Source: Pseudomonas sp. SLFW (lineage in GTDB: Bacteria; Pseudomonadota; Gammaproteobacteria; Pseudomonadales; Pseudomonadaceae). Taken from it: DNA of 64,000 bases. The notes under the pieces were generated by a model, which had not been told where the DNA came from, did not search any database, and saw nothing but the letters and a program-made list of their open reading frames with translations. The first letter of the stretch is position 1, and the number at the start of each line of letters is the position of its first letter. A program made the translations under genes and the position numbers. Shown one piece after another: positions 17,117 to 26,117 of the stretch. The stretch lies in the NCBI RefSeq assembly GCF_009905615.1, contig NZ_JAAAKW010000005.1:186001-250000 (forward strand), read 5' to 3'.

Positions 17117-19693
17117 ATGCCTGAACCTTCCACCGCCATCGCCAGCCCAGTGCCGCGCCGCTCAAGTGTGAGCATCATTCGGGCCTCTGTGCTCAAATTC
17201 GTCGGCCTGCTGACGGGGGTGTTTCTCCTTGCCGGTTATCTGGTGCTGTATCTGGCCCATGACCTGGATCGCAACGAGGAAACCGAAAGCGCGTTTTATA
17301 CCCAGAAAGCCGTGCGAGCCCTCGAAAAATCCATAGCCGCCACGGTCAAGGATTATGCGTTTTGGGGCGATGCCTATAAGCATCTGCACACTAGGATCGA
17401 TACCGATTGGGCCTACGTGCGGCAAAACGTCGGGCCCACGCTTTATGCCGACTTTGGATTCAGGGGCATATTCGTCGTCGACGCCGCTGACCACACCGCG
17501 TATTCCGTCGTCGATGGGCAGCTGTCGTCGGTCGACGCTTCCACTTGGCTGAAGCACGGGCTTCCCGACCTCTTGACTCAAGCGCGGGCGGGCGCTGAAG
17601 CCGAAACCCCTACGACCCTGTTCGCCAACATCGACGGTCGACCCGCGCTGGTGGGGGCTGCAGCGATCACCCCCGGCACAGACCCGACCGTGACACCGGA
17701 TGACGGGCCGCCTTCGGTATTGATCTTCGTCGACATCCTCGGAGACGACAGGTTGGGCACGCTGGGCAAAGATTACGGCGTGGATGAGTTGCGCATCGCC
17801 ACGGCCGCCGAACTTAACGGGCCGTCGGTCTTCGTGTTGGGTGAAAACGGGGTGGCGGGGAGCTTGCACTGGAATCCGCCGAAACCGGGCGAACGCCTGC
17901 TTGGCCTCGGCTTGCCCTTGATCGGTATTGCCGCGTTGCTGGTGTGCCTGATGGCGTGGGCGATATTGCGTCGCACAACGGCGAGCGCCCGAGCGCTGGA
18001 TGCCAGTTACCAGTCTTTGCAAAGCAGCCAGTCGGCGCTGGCGATCAGCGAGGCACGCTTTCGGGACGTCGTCGAAGCCAGTTCCGATTGGATCTGGGAG
18101 ATCGACCATGCGGGCCGCTTTACGTACTTGTCTGAGCGATTCGAAAGTGTGACCGGTCTGACCCGGCCCGAGTGGCTCGGCGCACCCATGGATCAGCTGC
18201 TGTGCACGGAACTGGGCACGGTGACCCAGTGGCTGAGCATCCCCAATCGACGGCCTGACATCAGCGTTCAGTGCCGATACGTGGACACCCAAGGTCAGGA
18301 ACGCATTACCCGCTTGTCTGCCCGGGCGATGGCCGACCAGGGATTTCGCGGCACTGCGACAGATGTCACGGAAGAAGTCGAGTCCCGTCGGCGCATCGAA
18401 TTTCTATCTCAACACGACTCACTCACGGGACTGCCAAACAGAACCCGGCTCAGAGAGTTCCTCGATGGCAAGCTCAAGACGCGACCCACAGCCGAGCGAC
18501 CGCTGGTCATGCTCAGTCTGGACCTCGACCGATTCAAATCGGTGAATGATCTGCTGGGCCACGCTGCGGGCGATGCGGTATTGAACGAAATCTCCAGTCG
18601 GCTGGCCAACCGTGTTCGCCATGGGGATCTGGTCGCGCGTATCGGCGGCGACGAATTCGTACTGATATTGACGGACCTCAAGGGTCAAGACGAAGTAGAA
18701 ATGCTCTGTCAGCGCCTGATTGAATCGATCGAAAGTCCGATTCGGATCGGCGAGCAGGAGGTGTTCGTCGGTGCGAGTATCGGTATCGCGATGGCGCCCA
18801 CGGACGCCACCGAAGCCACCGAGTTACTTCGCTACGCCGATATTGCGCTGTACGAGGCCAAGTCGGGAGGGCGGAACACATGGCGATTTTATGCTGGAGA
18901 CATGAACTCGAAGATTGTCGAGCGCCGTCGCCTGGAGAGTGACCTGCGTTTCGCGATCAAGCATGGCGAGCTGCGCTTGCATTTTCAGCCGCGCTTTCGC
19001 ATTGCCGATGGGAAAATGGTGGGCGCTGAAGCGTTGGTTCGTTGGCAGCACCCGGAGCGTGGCTTGATCCCCCCTGACACGTTCATTCCGATCGCTGAAG
19101 AAACCGGCTTGATCCTGGCATTGAGCAACTGGGTCATGGAGACCGCTTTTCAGTACGCCTCAAGCTGGCCTGATCAACTGTTCGTGTCGGTCAATCTGTC
19201 TCCCTCCGAGTTCAAGCGCGGCAGTCTGGTTGAGCGTGTGCAACGGGCCGTGCAGCAGTCGCGGATCGAGCCGGGTCGGGTCGAACTTGAAATCACCGAA
19301 AACGTCATGTTGGACGATGCGCCCGGTGCGTTGGAGATCATGCGAACGCTGAAACGCCTGGGCATTCGTATCGCCATGGATGACTTCGGCACCGGGTATT
19401 CATCACTGAGCTACCTGCGCACTTTCCCCTTCGACGGGCTGAAGATCGACCGCAGCTTTTTGTCTCGGTTGACCGCTACCGAGGACGACCGGCCGGTGAT
19501 CGAAGCGATCGTCGGGCTGGGTCACGCGCTTTCTCTGACCGTGACAGCCGAGGGGATAGAAACGCCAGAGCATCTCGAATTGTTGCGGTCCGTACTCTGC
19601 GATGAGGGCCAAGGCTACTTCCTTAGCCGCCCCTTGGATATGGAGGGTTTCAGCGCTCTGATCCGGGTCACCGAGACCACCGGCGAAACCTGA
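17117..19693 (+). CDS. Membrane CHASE4-PAS-GGDEF-EAL c-di-GMP protein
   Basis: An 858-residue bifunctional sensor. TM helix at about 27-47, a periplasmic CHASE4-like sensor (52-205, beginning with the typical KDYAFWGDAYKHL), a second TM at 263-284, PAS at about 312-420, GGDEF and EAL. The GGDEF motif is intact (510-514), with an inhibitory RxxD site (RHGD, 501-504) five residues before it. EAL is intact (638-640), followed by DDFGTGYSSL and AEGIET. Both cyclase and phosphodiesterase activities are possible; which dominates cannot be read from sequence. The signal sensed is unknown. Confidence 0.92.
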   Translation: MPEPSTAIASPVPRRSSVSIIRASVLKFVGLLTGVFLLAGYLVLYLAHDLDRNEETESAFYTQKAVRALEKSIAATVKDYAFWGDAYKHLHTRIDTDWAYVRQNVGPTLYADFGFRGIFVVDAADHTAYSVVDGQLSSVDASTWLKHGLPDLLTQARAGAEAETPTTLFANIDGRPALVGAAAITPGTDPTVTPDDGPPSVLIFVDILGDDRLGTLGKDYGVDELRIATAAELNGPSVFVLGENGVAGSLHWNPPKPGERLLGLGLPLIGIAALLVCLMAWAILRRTTASARALDASYQSLQSSQSALAISEARFRDVVEASSDWIWEIDHAGRFTYLSERFESVTGLTRPEWLGAPMDQLLCTELGTVTQWLSIPNRRPDISVQCRYVDTQGQERITRLSARAMADQGFRGTATDVTEEVESRRRIEFLSQHDSLTGLPNRTRLREFLDGKLKTRPTAERPLVMLSLDLDRFKSVNDLLGHAAGDAVLNEISSRLANRVRHGDLVARIGGDEFVLILTDLKGQDEVEMLCQRLIESIESPIRIGEQEVFVGASIGIAMAPTDATEATELLRYADIALYEAKSGGRNTWRFYAGDMNSKIVERRRLESDLRFAIKHGELRLHFQPRFRIADGKMVGAEALVRWQHPERGLIPPDTFIPIAEETGLILALSNWVMETAFQYASSWPDQLFVSVNLSPSEFKRGSLVERVQRAVQQSRIEPGRVELEITENVMLDDAPGALEIMRTLKRLGIRIAMDDFGTGYSSLSYLRTFPFDGLKIDRSFLSRLTATEDDRPVIEAIVGLGHALSLTVTAEGIETPEHLELLRSVLCDEGQGYFLSRPLDMEGFSALIRVTETTGET

Positions 19694-19702
19694 AGGGCAC
19701 CC

Positions 19703-20605
19703 TTACCGCCAAGGCGGACTGGGCCGAAACGATTCTTGAAGGAAACGCATGAAGTTGCGCGTCCGCTCCGGCAGTCCCTCTCGCTGATGGGTCAGCGCCA
19801 CGACGTCGGCATCGGGCAGTTTCCATCCCGGCAGCAAGCGCACGAGCGAACCGTCTTTCAAGACATCGGCCACATCCCATTCTGAGCGGAGGATGACGCC
19901 GAGCCCCTCACACCCCCATTGCCGGATCACATGGCCGTCGTTGCTGCTCAGGGACGGCTGGATACGCACGCTCTGGGTGTTTCGCCCTCGGGTGAAGTGC
20001 CAGAGCGTGACGTCTTCGTTGTTTTCCCGCAGGGCGATGCAGGGCAGTTGAGTCAGGTGTTCGGGGCTTTCGACAGGGCCGTGACTGGCGAGGAAAGCGG
20101 GGGAGGCGCAGACAAAGCGGCGGTTCGGGGCCAGCGTGCGACAGACCAGGTTGGACGCGCCAAGCTGGCCGATATGGATGACCACGTCGAAGCGATCGGC
20201 CGCTTCCAGCATAGGCTGATCCGACAGGGTCAAGGCGATCTCGACTTCCGGGTGCAGCTGTTTGAACGCGGCAACCGACGGTGCTACGTACGCTCTGCCA
20301 AAGCCGAAAGGGGCGTTGATTTTCAGTTTTCCGACAAATCCCCGGCGTCGTTCGTGCAAGTCTTCCAGCAGGGTATCGAACTGCTCAAGCAGCTCGGCGC
20401 CCCGCACGCACAAGAGTTCGCCTTCGTCGGTGAAGCGCAGCTGACGGGCGGAACGGTCCACCAATCGTACGTCGAGTTTCTTCTCCATCTGCTGAAGGCG
20501 CTGACTGACGGCAGATGGCGTCAGGCCCAGTTTTCGGGAGGCCTCCAACAGGCTTTTGCTTTCACGAATCACCAACAAAAAGCGAATTTCAAGGGCGTCT
20601 GTCAT
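19703..20605 (-). CDS. LysR family regulator, probable controller of the PLP-enzyme/symporter module
   Basis: A 300-residue LTTR with helix-turn-helix LGLTPSAVSQRLQQMEKKL and a CrgA/DsdC-like effector domain. It is divergent from the DSD1-like gene across 87 bp, which contains a perfect 15-bp palindrome of the LTTR type. A near copy of this palindrome lies before the symporter gene. It is therefore inferred to control both targets, with an amino acid or hydroxy amino acid as effector. Confidence 0.87.
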   Translation of the reverse strand: MTDALEIRFLLVIRESKSLLEASRKLGLTPSAVSQRLQQMEKKLDVRLVDRSARQLRFTDEGELLCVRGAELLEQFDTLLEDLHERRRGFVGKLKINAPFGFGRAYVAPSVAAFKQLHPEVEIALTLSDQPMLEAADRFDVVIHIGQLGASNLVCRTLAPNRRFVCASPAFLASHGPVESPEHLTQLPCIALRENNEDVTLWHFTRGRNTQSVRIQPSLSSNDGHVIRQWGCEGLGVILRSEWDVADVLKDGSLVRLLPGWKLPDADVVALTHQREGLPERTRNFMRFLQESFRPSPPWR

Positions 20606-20626
20606 TAAGAATTACTGAATCATAGA

Positions 20627-20641
20627 GTTAATGAGATTAAC
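20627..20641. promoter_or_regulatory. Perfect LysR-type palindrome
   Basis: GTTAAT-GAG-ATTAAC is a perfect 15-bp inverted repeat with the T-N11-A form, midway between the divergent LysR and PLP-enzyme genes. It is probably the LysR recognition site. Confidence 0.6.
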
Positions 20642-20692
20642 GTTCACGACGGTTTTGACGGCTTAGAATAGCGCCATTACCGGAGAGAACCT

Positions 20693-21817
20693 ATGGCTGA
20701 ACTACCTGAAACGCCCTTGCTGTTACTGGACCGTGAACGACTCGACGCCAACATCTTGCGCATGCGCAGCGCATTGGCGCCCCACAACGTCACCTTGAGA
20801 CCCCACGTCAAAACCAATAAATGCCTTGAGGTCACCCAGCGTTTCTTCGCTGACGGCAAAGGGCCCATCACCGTCTCTACGTTGCGTGAGGCGGATGTGT
20901 TCTTCGCCGCAGGCTTCACCGACATCTTGTATGGCGTCGGTATCGCGCCCAACAAATTTGAGCACGCGGCAGGGTTGCTGGCGCAAGGGGCAGACCTGAA
21001 GCTGGTGCTGGACAATCTGGAAAGCGCGCGGCTCCTGGCGGATTACGCCCGCTCAAGCGTGCAGCGGTTCAATGTGCTGTTGGAGATCGATTGCGACGGG
21101 CACCGTTCAGGCATCCCGCCGGACTCCCCTGTGCTGGTCGAGATTGCACGCGTGCTCGAAGGCAGCGGCGTGACGGTGGGCGGCGTGATGACCCACGCGG
21201 GCAATTCTTATGACAGCCGATCAATTGCCGAGATCGAAGCCTTCGCCCGACAAGAGCGCGACGCGGTGGTGGAAGCGGCCCAGCGGTTGCGCGACGCCGG
21301 ATTCGAGCTTTCCGTGGTCAGTGTGGGCTCGACGCCCACGGCACTGTTCACTCAGGGTCTGAGCGGGGTCACCGAAGTGCGCGCAGGGGTGTTTGCGTTC
21401 TTCGATCTGGTGATGGCCGGGCTGGGGGTTTGCAGGGTGCAGGATATTGCCGTCTCGGTGCTTGCGACCGTCATCGGTCATCAGCCGGAGAAAGGCTGGG
21501 TCCTGATCGATGCAGGCTGGATGGCGCTGTCTCGCGACCGTGGCACGGCCAAACAGCCTGTGGATCAAGGTTATGGCGTCGTCTGCGATGTGTCAGGCCA
21601 GCCGTTGGGCGACCTGATCGTGACGGCCGCGAATCAGGAGCACGGCATCATTTCGTCCCGCTCGGGGCATCTCGACAACTTCACCGCTCTGCCGGTGGGC
21701 ACACAGCTGCGCATCCTGCCCAATCATGCGTGCGCCACCGCCGCGCAGCATGCTGGCTATCACGTCCTGACCGAGGGACGCCGCCTCGGTTACTGGCCCC
21801 GCATCGCGGGTTGGTGA
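20693..21817 (+). CDS. DSD1/D-threonine aldolase-like PLP-dependent enzyme
   Basis: A 374-residue fold-type III PLP enzyme with an alanine-racemase-like barrel. The PLP lysine is Lys40 in RPHVKTNK, and near the C-terminus LPNHACATAA carries the His-x-Cys pair that binds the divalent metal in D-serine dehydratase and D-threonine aldolase relatives. Likely reactions are dehydration of D-serine or D-threo-3-hydroxyaspartate, or aldol cleavage of D-threonine; sequence alone does not separate these. It leads a plus-strand set with a dicarboxylate symporter, RidA and a HAD hydrolase. Confidence 0.85.
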   Translation: MAELPETPLLLLDRERLDANILRMRSALAPHNVTLRPHVKTNKCLEVTQRFFADGKGPITVSTLREADVFFAAGFTDILYGVGIAPNKFEHAAGLLAQGADLKLVLDNLESARLLADYARSSVQRFNVLLEIDCDGHRSGIPPDSPVLVEIARVLEGSGVTVGGVMTHAGNSYDSRSIAEIEAFARQERDAVVEAAQRLRDAGFELSVVSVGSTPTALFTQGLSGVTEVRAGVFAFFDLVMAGLGVCRVQDIAVSVLATVIGHQPEKGWVLIDAGWMALSRDRGTAKQPVDQGYGVVCDVSGQPLGDLIVTAANQEHGIISSRSGHLDNFTALPVGTQLRILPNHACATAAQHAGYHVLTEGRRLGYWPRIAGW

Positions 21818-21843
21818 ATAGCGCCTTCTTCTCACTGCCGCCT

Positions 21844-21857
21844 ATTAATCTCATAAC
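21844..21857. promoter_or_regulatory. Second, imperfect copy of the LysR-type site
   Basis: ATTAATCTCATAAC matches the reverse complement of the 20627 palindrome over its TTAATCTCAT core. It lies about 20 bp before the symporter start. It suggests the LysR protein also acts here. Confidence 0.45.
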
Positions 21858-21875
21858 AGTAAGGGCGTTAAACCT

Positions 21876-23171
21876 ATGAAAAATCTTTCAGTCTGGATCG
21901 TGATCGGGATGCTGCTGGGCGCCGCCATTGGCGGTTTTCTGCACCCCGTTTTGAGTGAGTCCACCGCACAGGTCGTGGTGTCCCAGTACTTGTCGATACT
22001 GACGGACCTGTTCTTGCGAGCGATCAAAATGATCATCGCGCCGTTGGTCTTTTGTGGCCTGGTTTCGGGGGTGGCCAACTTGCAGGACACACACGCCATT
22101 GGCCGTATGGGGCTGCGTGCGCTGGCCTGGTTTCTGTGCGCGTCGTTCATCTCCCTGCTGATCGGCATCCTGGCGTGCAATCTGCTTGATCTGGGCGGCG
22201 AGATGGCGAGTCACCTGCCCGTAGCTGCGGAGAGTTCAGGCATCAACGTTGCGCCTTTCAACCTCAAGTCCTTCATCACAAACATCGTTCCGCAGAGCGT
22301 GATCAGTGCGATGGCCAGCAACGATATTTTGCAGATTGTGCTCTTTGCATTGCTGTTCGGTATTGCCACGGCGGCGGTTGGCGGGCCGTTGAAAGTCAGG
22401 GTCTTGGAACTGACGGATGCGGTCTTTGACATCATGTTGAAGCTCACGGGTTACATCATGTGGTTGGCACCCCTGGGCGTCGGGGCCGCGCTGTGTTCCA
22501 TCGTCACGACCCGTGGGCTCGGCGTGTTGGCGACCTACGGAAAATTGTTGGGCGGCTATTACTTCGCCCTGTTTCTGCTGGCATTGCTGTTGATCGGGGC
22601 AGGGCGGGTGATTCTGGGACCTCGGGTTTTCCACCTCTTGAGGCTGATTCGTGATCCGCTGCTGATCGGCTTTTCGACGTCCAGCAGTGAGGCGACATTC
22701 CCCAAGACCATCGAGCAATTGCAGCATTTCGGGGTGTCGCGTCGTGTGTCCGGGTTCGTGCTGCCGTTGGGGTATTCGTTCAATCTGGACGGCGCGATGC
22801 TTTATCAAGCGTTTGCCGTCATTTTCATCGCCCAGGCGTTTCATATCGACATGACGTTCACCCAGCAGGTCGGGGTGCTGCTCGTGATGCTCTTGACCAG
22901 CAAAGGCATGGCTGGCGTTCCTCGCGCTTCTCTGGTGGTGGTCGCAGCCTCGTTGCCTTCGTTGGGCTTGCCAGCCTCCGGTTTGTTGCTGCTCCTGGGC
23001 ATCGATCCGTTCTTCGACATGGGCCGTACCGCGATCAATGTGCTGGGCAACAGCATCGCCACGGCGTCAGTGGCGAAATGGGAGGGTGACCGTGGCGCTG
23101 AAACCGAGCCAGCACCGTCGCCTGTCGGGCGGCCAGTGGGTGCGCCCATCGAACCTCTTTCCAATGCATGA
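21876..23171 (+). CDS. Dicarboxylate/amino acid:cation symporter (DAACS family)
   Basis: A 431-residue transporter with the glutamate-transporter fold. Present are the Ser-rich hairpin motif STSSSEATFP, the SFNLDGAMLYQ segment in place of NMDGT, and DMGRTAINVLGN in the last helix. The final residue of that motif is Asn where Na+-coupled members have Asp. This resembles DctA-type proton-coupled members as I remember them. A substrate such as a hydroxy- or D-amino dicarboxylate is inferred from the flanking PLP enzyme and RidA. The ribosome binding site is weak. Confidence 0.88.
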   Translation: MKNLSVWIVIGMLLGAAIGGFLHPVLSESTAQVVVSQYLSILTDLFLRAIKMIIAPLVFCGLVSGVANLQDTHAIGRMGLRALAWFLCASFISLLIGILACNLLDLGGEMASHLPVAAESSGINVAPFNLKSFITNIVPQSVISAMASNDILQIVLFALLFGIATAAVGGPLKVRVLELTDAVFDIMLKLTGYIMWLAPLGVGAALCSIVTTRGLGVLATYGKLLGGYYFALFLLALLLIGAGRVILGPRVFHLLRLIRDPLLIGFSTSSSEATFPKTIEQLQHFGVSRRVSGFVLPLGYSFNLDGAMLYQAFAVIFIAQAFHIDMTFTQQVGVLLVMLLTSKGMAGVPRASLVVVAASLPSLGLPASGLLLLLGIDPFFDMGRTAINVLGNSIATASVAKWEGDRGAETEPAPSPVGRPVGAPIEPLSNA

Positions 23172-23184
23172 AGGGAGAACATCA

Positions 23185-23583
23185 ATGAAAACGGTCACGT
23201 CATCCCAACTGCCTGCGCCGGGCGGGCACTACTCGCAAGGGGTCGTTGCGGGAAACCTGTTATTCGTTTCCGGGCAACTGCCTTTCGATCCTGCGTCGGG
23301 CACGTTTGCGGAAGGCATCGACGCTCAATTCCTTCAAGCCATGGCAAACGTCGAAGCCGTACTGGTAGCGGCGAATGCCACCTTGGAGAGTCTGGTAAAC
23401 GTGCACATCTTCCTCTCGGATGTCGCGCACTGGACCACCGTAAACCAGCACTACGCACGGTTGCTGGGCGACCACAAACCCGCACGGGCGATCATTCCGT
23501 GCGGTGAACTTCACTACGGTGCCTTGGTGGAAATCACGGCCATCGCTGAACTCATCAACCCTGCACAGGAATCCCTGCCATGA
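23185..23583 (+). CDS. ridA: RidA family deaminase
   Basis: A 132-residue Rid protein. The conserved Arg sits in ARAIIPCGELHYGALVEI, followed by the EITAIAEL strand. RidA proteins hydrolyse reactive enamine/imine intermediates such as 2-aminoacrylate released by PLP dehydratases, so its place after the DSD1-like enzyme makes sense. The start at 23185 is preceded by AGGGAGA. The longer frame from 23038 overlaps the symporter and lacks homology. It overlaps the HAD gene by 4 bp (ATGA). Whether it is a true RidA or another Rid subfamily is not settled. Confidence 0.85.
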   Translation: MKTVTSSQLPAPGGHYSQGVVAGNLLFVSGQLPFDPASGTFAEGIDAQFLQAMANVEAVLVAANATLESLVNVHIFLSDVAHWTTVNQHYARLLGDHKPARAIIPCGELHYGALVEITAIAELINPAQESLP

Positions 23584-24272
23584 ATACGATCCTTGATCCA
23601 CGCCTACAACCTCTCCAGCCCTCAGCGCCGGTTGAGCTGGTGTTGTTTGATTTGCTGACCGCCTTGCTGGATTCCTGGACCTTGTGGAATACCGTGGCCG
23701 GTTCTGCGGAAAGGGGGCGGACGTGGCGTATGGCCTATTTGAAAGCGACCTACGGCTGTGGCAGCTACAGGCCTTATGAAACGCTGGTTGAAGAGGCTGC
23801 CATAGAGGTCGGTTTGGGGCCGCAGGCCGCGTTGAGTCTAGAGGCGCGTTGGGGGGAGTTGCAGCCGTGGCCAGAAGCCAAGGCGGTGTTGGCCCAGCTC
23901 CAGACGCGTTACAAGCTGGGGATCGTGACGAACTGTTCGGAGAGGCTGGGCCGGATGGCAGCGGACCTGCTGGACGTGCCGTTTGACGTGATCATCACGT
24001 CGGAACAGGCCGGTTTCTATAAACCCGACCCGGCGCCGTATCGGCTTGCGCTGGAAGTGGCGGGCGTCGCCCCCGCCAACGCGGTCTTCGTGGCGGGTTC
24101 TGCCTACGATCTGTTTGGCACGGAAAAGGTCGGCCTGCCGACCATCTGGCACAACCGGATCGGTTTGACGGCTCCCGACGGGGCGCCCGCGCCTTTGATC
24201 ATGAGGCCGACGCTGGAGACGCTGGCGTCAGATATCGCGGGGTTGGATGGCACACCCTCAGTCGTCCTCTGA
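23580..24272 (+). CDS. HAD family hydrolase, haloacid-dehalogenase-like
   Basis: A 230-residue protein with HAD motif I at LVLFDLLTALLD, motif II at GIVTNCSERLG, motif III Lys in FYKPDPAPY and motif IV near VFVAGSAYDLFG. The layout resembles type II haloacid dehalogenases. The residue two after the nucleophilic Asp is Leu, where dehalogenases have Tyr and phosphatases Asp, so the reaction is uncertain. It is translationally coupled to ridA. Its 3' end overlaps the convergent LysR gene by 15 bp. Confidence 0.8.
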   Translation: MNTILDPRLQPLQPSAPVELVLFDLLTALLDSWTLWNTVAGSAERGRTWRMAYLKATYGCGSYRPYETLVEEAAIEVGLGPQAALSLEARWGELQPWPEAKAVLAQLQTRYKLGIVTNCSERLGRMAADLLDVPFDVIITSEQAGFYKPDPAPYRLALEVAGVAPANAVFVAGSAYDLFGTEKVGLPTIWHNRIGLTAPDGAPAPLIMRPTLETLASDIAGLDGTPSVVL

Positions 24273-25151
24273 CCCCCGAAACGCTTCAGCCAAAAACTCG
24301 GCAAACGCCCGCGCGGAGGGCTTGGCGGCCCTGCCCGCGGCGAATACGGCATGCAGATCGATCAGGCCCATGTCCCAATCCGGAAGGAGTCTGATCAGCT
24401 CGCCCGTTTCAATCTCTTTGCGACAGCCACCGAGGCTCATCGACACGATACCCAATCCCGCGACGGCCGCCGCGATGGACACCTCGTTGACCGTCACCAA
24501 CAGTTGGCCAACGACGCGTACCGACGTGGTTTTTCCGGCCTTTTGAAAGGACCAGGACTGGCCGATGCGTGACGGGCCAGCGATCACGGCGTGGTGCGTC
24601 AGGTCAGCCGGAATCAGTGGCACGCCCGCACGTTTCAGATACTCCGGCGACGCCGCCAGGACGCGGGGTGACGAGCAGATCCGCTTTGCCACGGCGGTGG
24701 AGTCGGTCAAAGCGCCGAAGCGCAACCCGACATCGACGCCGTCCGTTACGAAGTCCTGGCGTTGGTCGTCAAGGATCAGCTCGACTTTCAACCCGGGGTG
24801 TCTGTCCAGAAACGGCTGCAGTCGTGGCACCACGCCTCGAATCGCAAAGCTTGAAGAGACGCCGACGCGTAACACCCCACGGTAATCATCCGAGCCTCGG
24901 GCGGCCTGCTCGGCGTCTTCCAGCGCGTCGAGGATGGGTTCCAGTCGCGCCAGGAAGTCAGCGCCAGCCTCGGTCAGACTCACCGCGCGGGTAGTGCGCG
25001 TGAGGAGCGCGACACCCATGTTTTTTTCCAGCGAGGAGATGGTTCGCGAAACCGTAGGCTGGGGCAGGTTCAGGTCTCGACCGGCTGCGGAAAAGTTGCC
25101 TTGGCGGGCCACTCGGACGAAAAGTTTCAACGCGAGCAAGTGATCATTCAT
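24258..25151 (-). CDS. LysR family transcriptional regulator
   Basis: A 297-residue LTTR of the AaeR/DmlR-like group with helix-turn-helix LNLPQPTVSRTISSLEKNM. The start at 25151 (MNDHLLALKLFVRVA) fits the family N-terminus; a 15-residue longer version is possible. It is divergent from the SDR at 25250 across 98 bp, so that SDR is the likely target. Confidence 0.86.
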   Translation of the reverse strand: MNDHLLALKLFVRVARQGNFSAAGRDLNLPQPTVSRTISSLEKNMGVALLTRTTRAVSLTEAGADFLARLEPILDALEDAEQAARGSDDYRGVLRVGVSSSFAIRGVVPRLQPFLDRHPGLKVELILDDQRQDFVTDGVDVGLRFGALTDSTAVAKRICSSPRVLAASPEYLKRAGVPLIPADLTHHAVIAGPSRIGQSWSFQKAGKTTSVRVVGQLLVTVNEVSIAAAVAGLGIVSMSLGGCRKEIETGELIRLLPDWDMGLIDLHAVFAAGRAAKPSARAFAEFLAEAFRGSEDD

Positions 25152-25249
25152 GACGGAAACGCATTTCTGAAATTCACGTTCGTTACCTAGTCCCATGGGG
25201 GGTGTGAGGGCTAGCCTTGGCGTTTTTACACCCCACGACGGAGTCTTTG

Positions 25250-25993
25250 ATGGAAAAGCACATTGCGTTTATTACCGGCGGCAACCGCGGTATTGGCTTC
25301 GAAACAGCGCGGCAACTGGGGCAATTGGGCATTCATGTGGTCATCGGCGCTCGCGACAAGGCGTCGGGCCAGGCGGCGGTCGACCGCCTGCGCGAAGAAC
25401 ACATCGCGTCCGAAGCGATCACCTTCGATGTCACGTCCGAAGCCGATCATAAAGCGGCCTTCGATTACTTTTCCAGCCGCCATGGCCGGCTGGATATTCT
25501 GGTGAACAATGCAGGTCGTCATCTCGAAGGTGAGCCGGGCGTCGAGCACCGCTACTCGACCTCGACGTTGCCCATGCGGGTGTTGCGTGACACGTTCGAA
25601 GCGAATTTCTTCGGGTTGATCGGTGTCACGACCGCGCTGCTGCCTCTGCTTCGGCAATCGGCGGCGGGTCGTATCGTCAACCTGTCCAGCATCCTCGGTT
25701 CGTTGTCCTTGCACGCCGACCCCACGTCGCCCATTTATGCGATGAAATCCGCCGCCTACGACAGCTCGAAAACCGCCGTGAACGCCTACACGATCCAGTT
25801 GGCCTACGAGCTTCGGGGCAGCGCCATCAAGGTCAACGCGGCCCACCCTGGCTGGGTGCAAACGGACATGGGTGGACGTGCGGCGCCGATGGGCATCAAG
25901 GAGGGTGCCCAGACCAGTGTGATTCTGGCGACCCTGCCAGCGGGCGGTCCGACCGGCGGGTTTTTCCATCTGCATGATGCCTTGCCCTGGTAA
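25250..25993 (+). CDS. SDR family oxidoreductase (carbonyl-reductase-like)
   Basis: A 247-residue SDR with GGNRGIG, NNAG in ILVNNAGRHLEG, Ser in VNLSSILG, YDSSK and a PGWVQTDMGG C-terminal region like carbonyl reductase-type SDRs. The start at 25250 has GGAG upstream. Its substrate is probably a small aldehyde, ketone or quinone. Divergence from the LysR gene suggests inducer-dependent expression. Confidence 0.85.
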   Translation: MEKHIAFITGGNRGIGFETARQLGQLGIHVVIGARDKASGQAAVDRLREEHIASEAITFDVTSEADHKAAFDYFSSRHGRLDILVNNAGRHLEGEPGVEHRYSTSTLPMRVLRDTFEANFFGLIGVTTALLPLLRQSAAGRIVNLSSILGSLSLHADPTSPIYAMKSAAYDSSKTAVNAYTIQLAYELRGSAIKVNAAHPGWVQTDMGGRAAPMGIKEGAQTSVILATLPAGGPTGGFFHLHDALPW

Positions 25994-26032
25994 GGCGCGC
26001 GCTGTTCGTGTCATTGAACGCGGCGCGCTTTC
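25994..26032 (+). terminator. Weak terminator-like hairpin after the SDR gene
   Basis: Just after the SDR stop, GCGCGC...GTTC pairs with GAAC...GCGCGC with a central mismatch, followed by a short T pair. It lies between convergent genes. The fold is imperfect, so confidence is low. Confidence 0.3.
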
Positions 26033-26117
26033 GTGCCATTGCAGGGCGTCGTCAGTGACACGAACACACCCGTTCTGCGGCGCCCAGGCCATCGTGACGT
26101 TGTCAGGGTGAGGCAGG

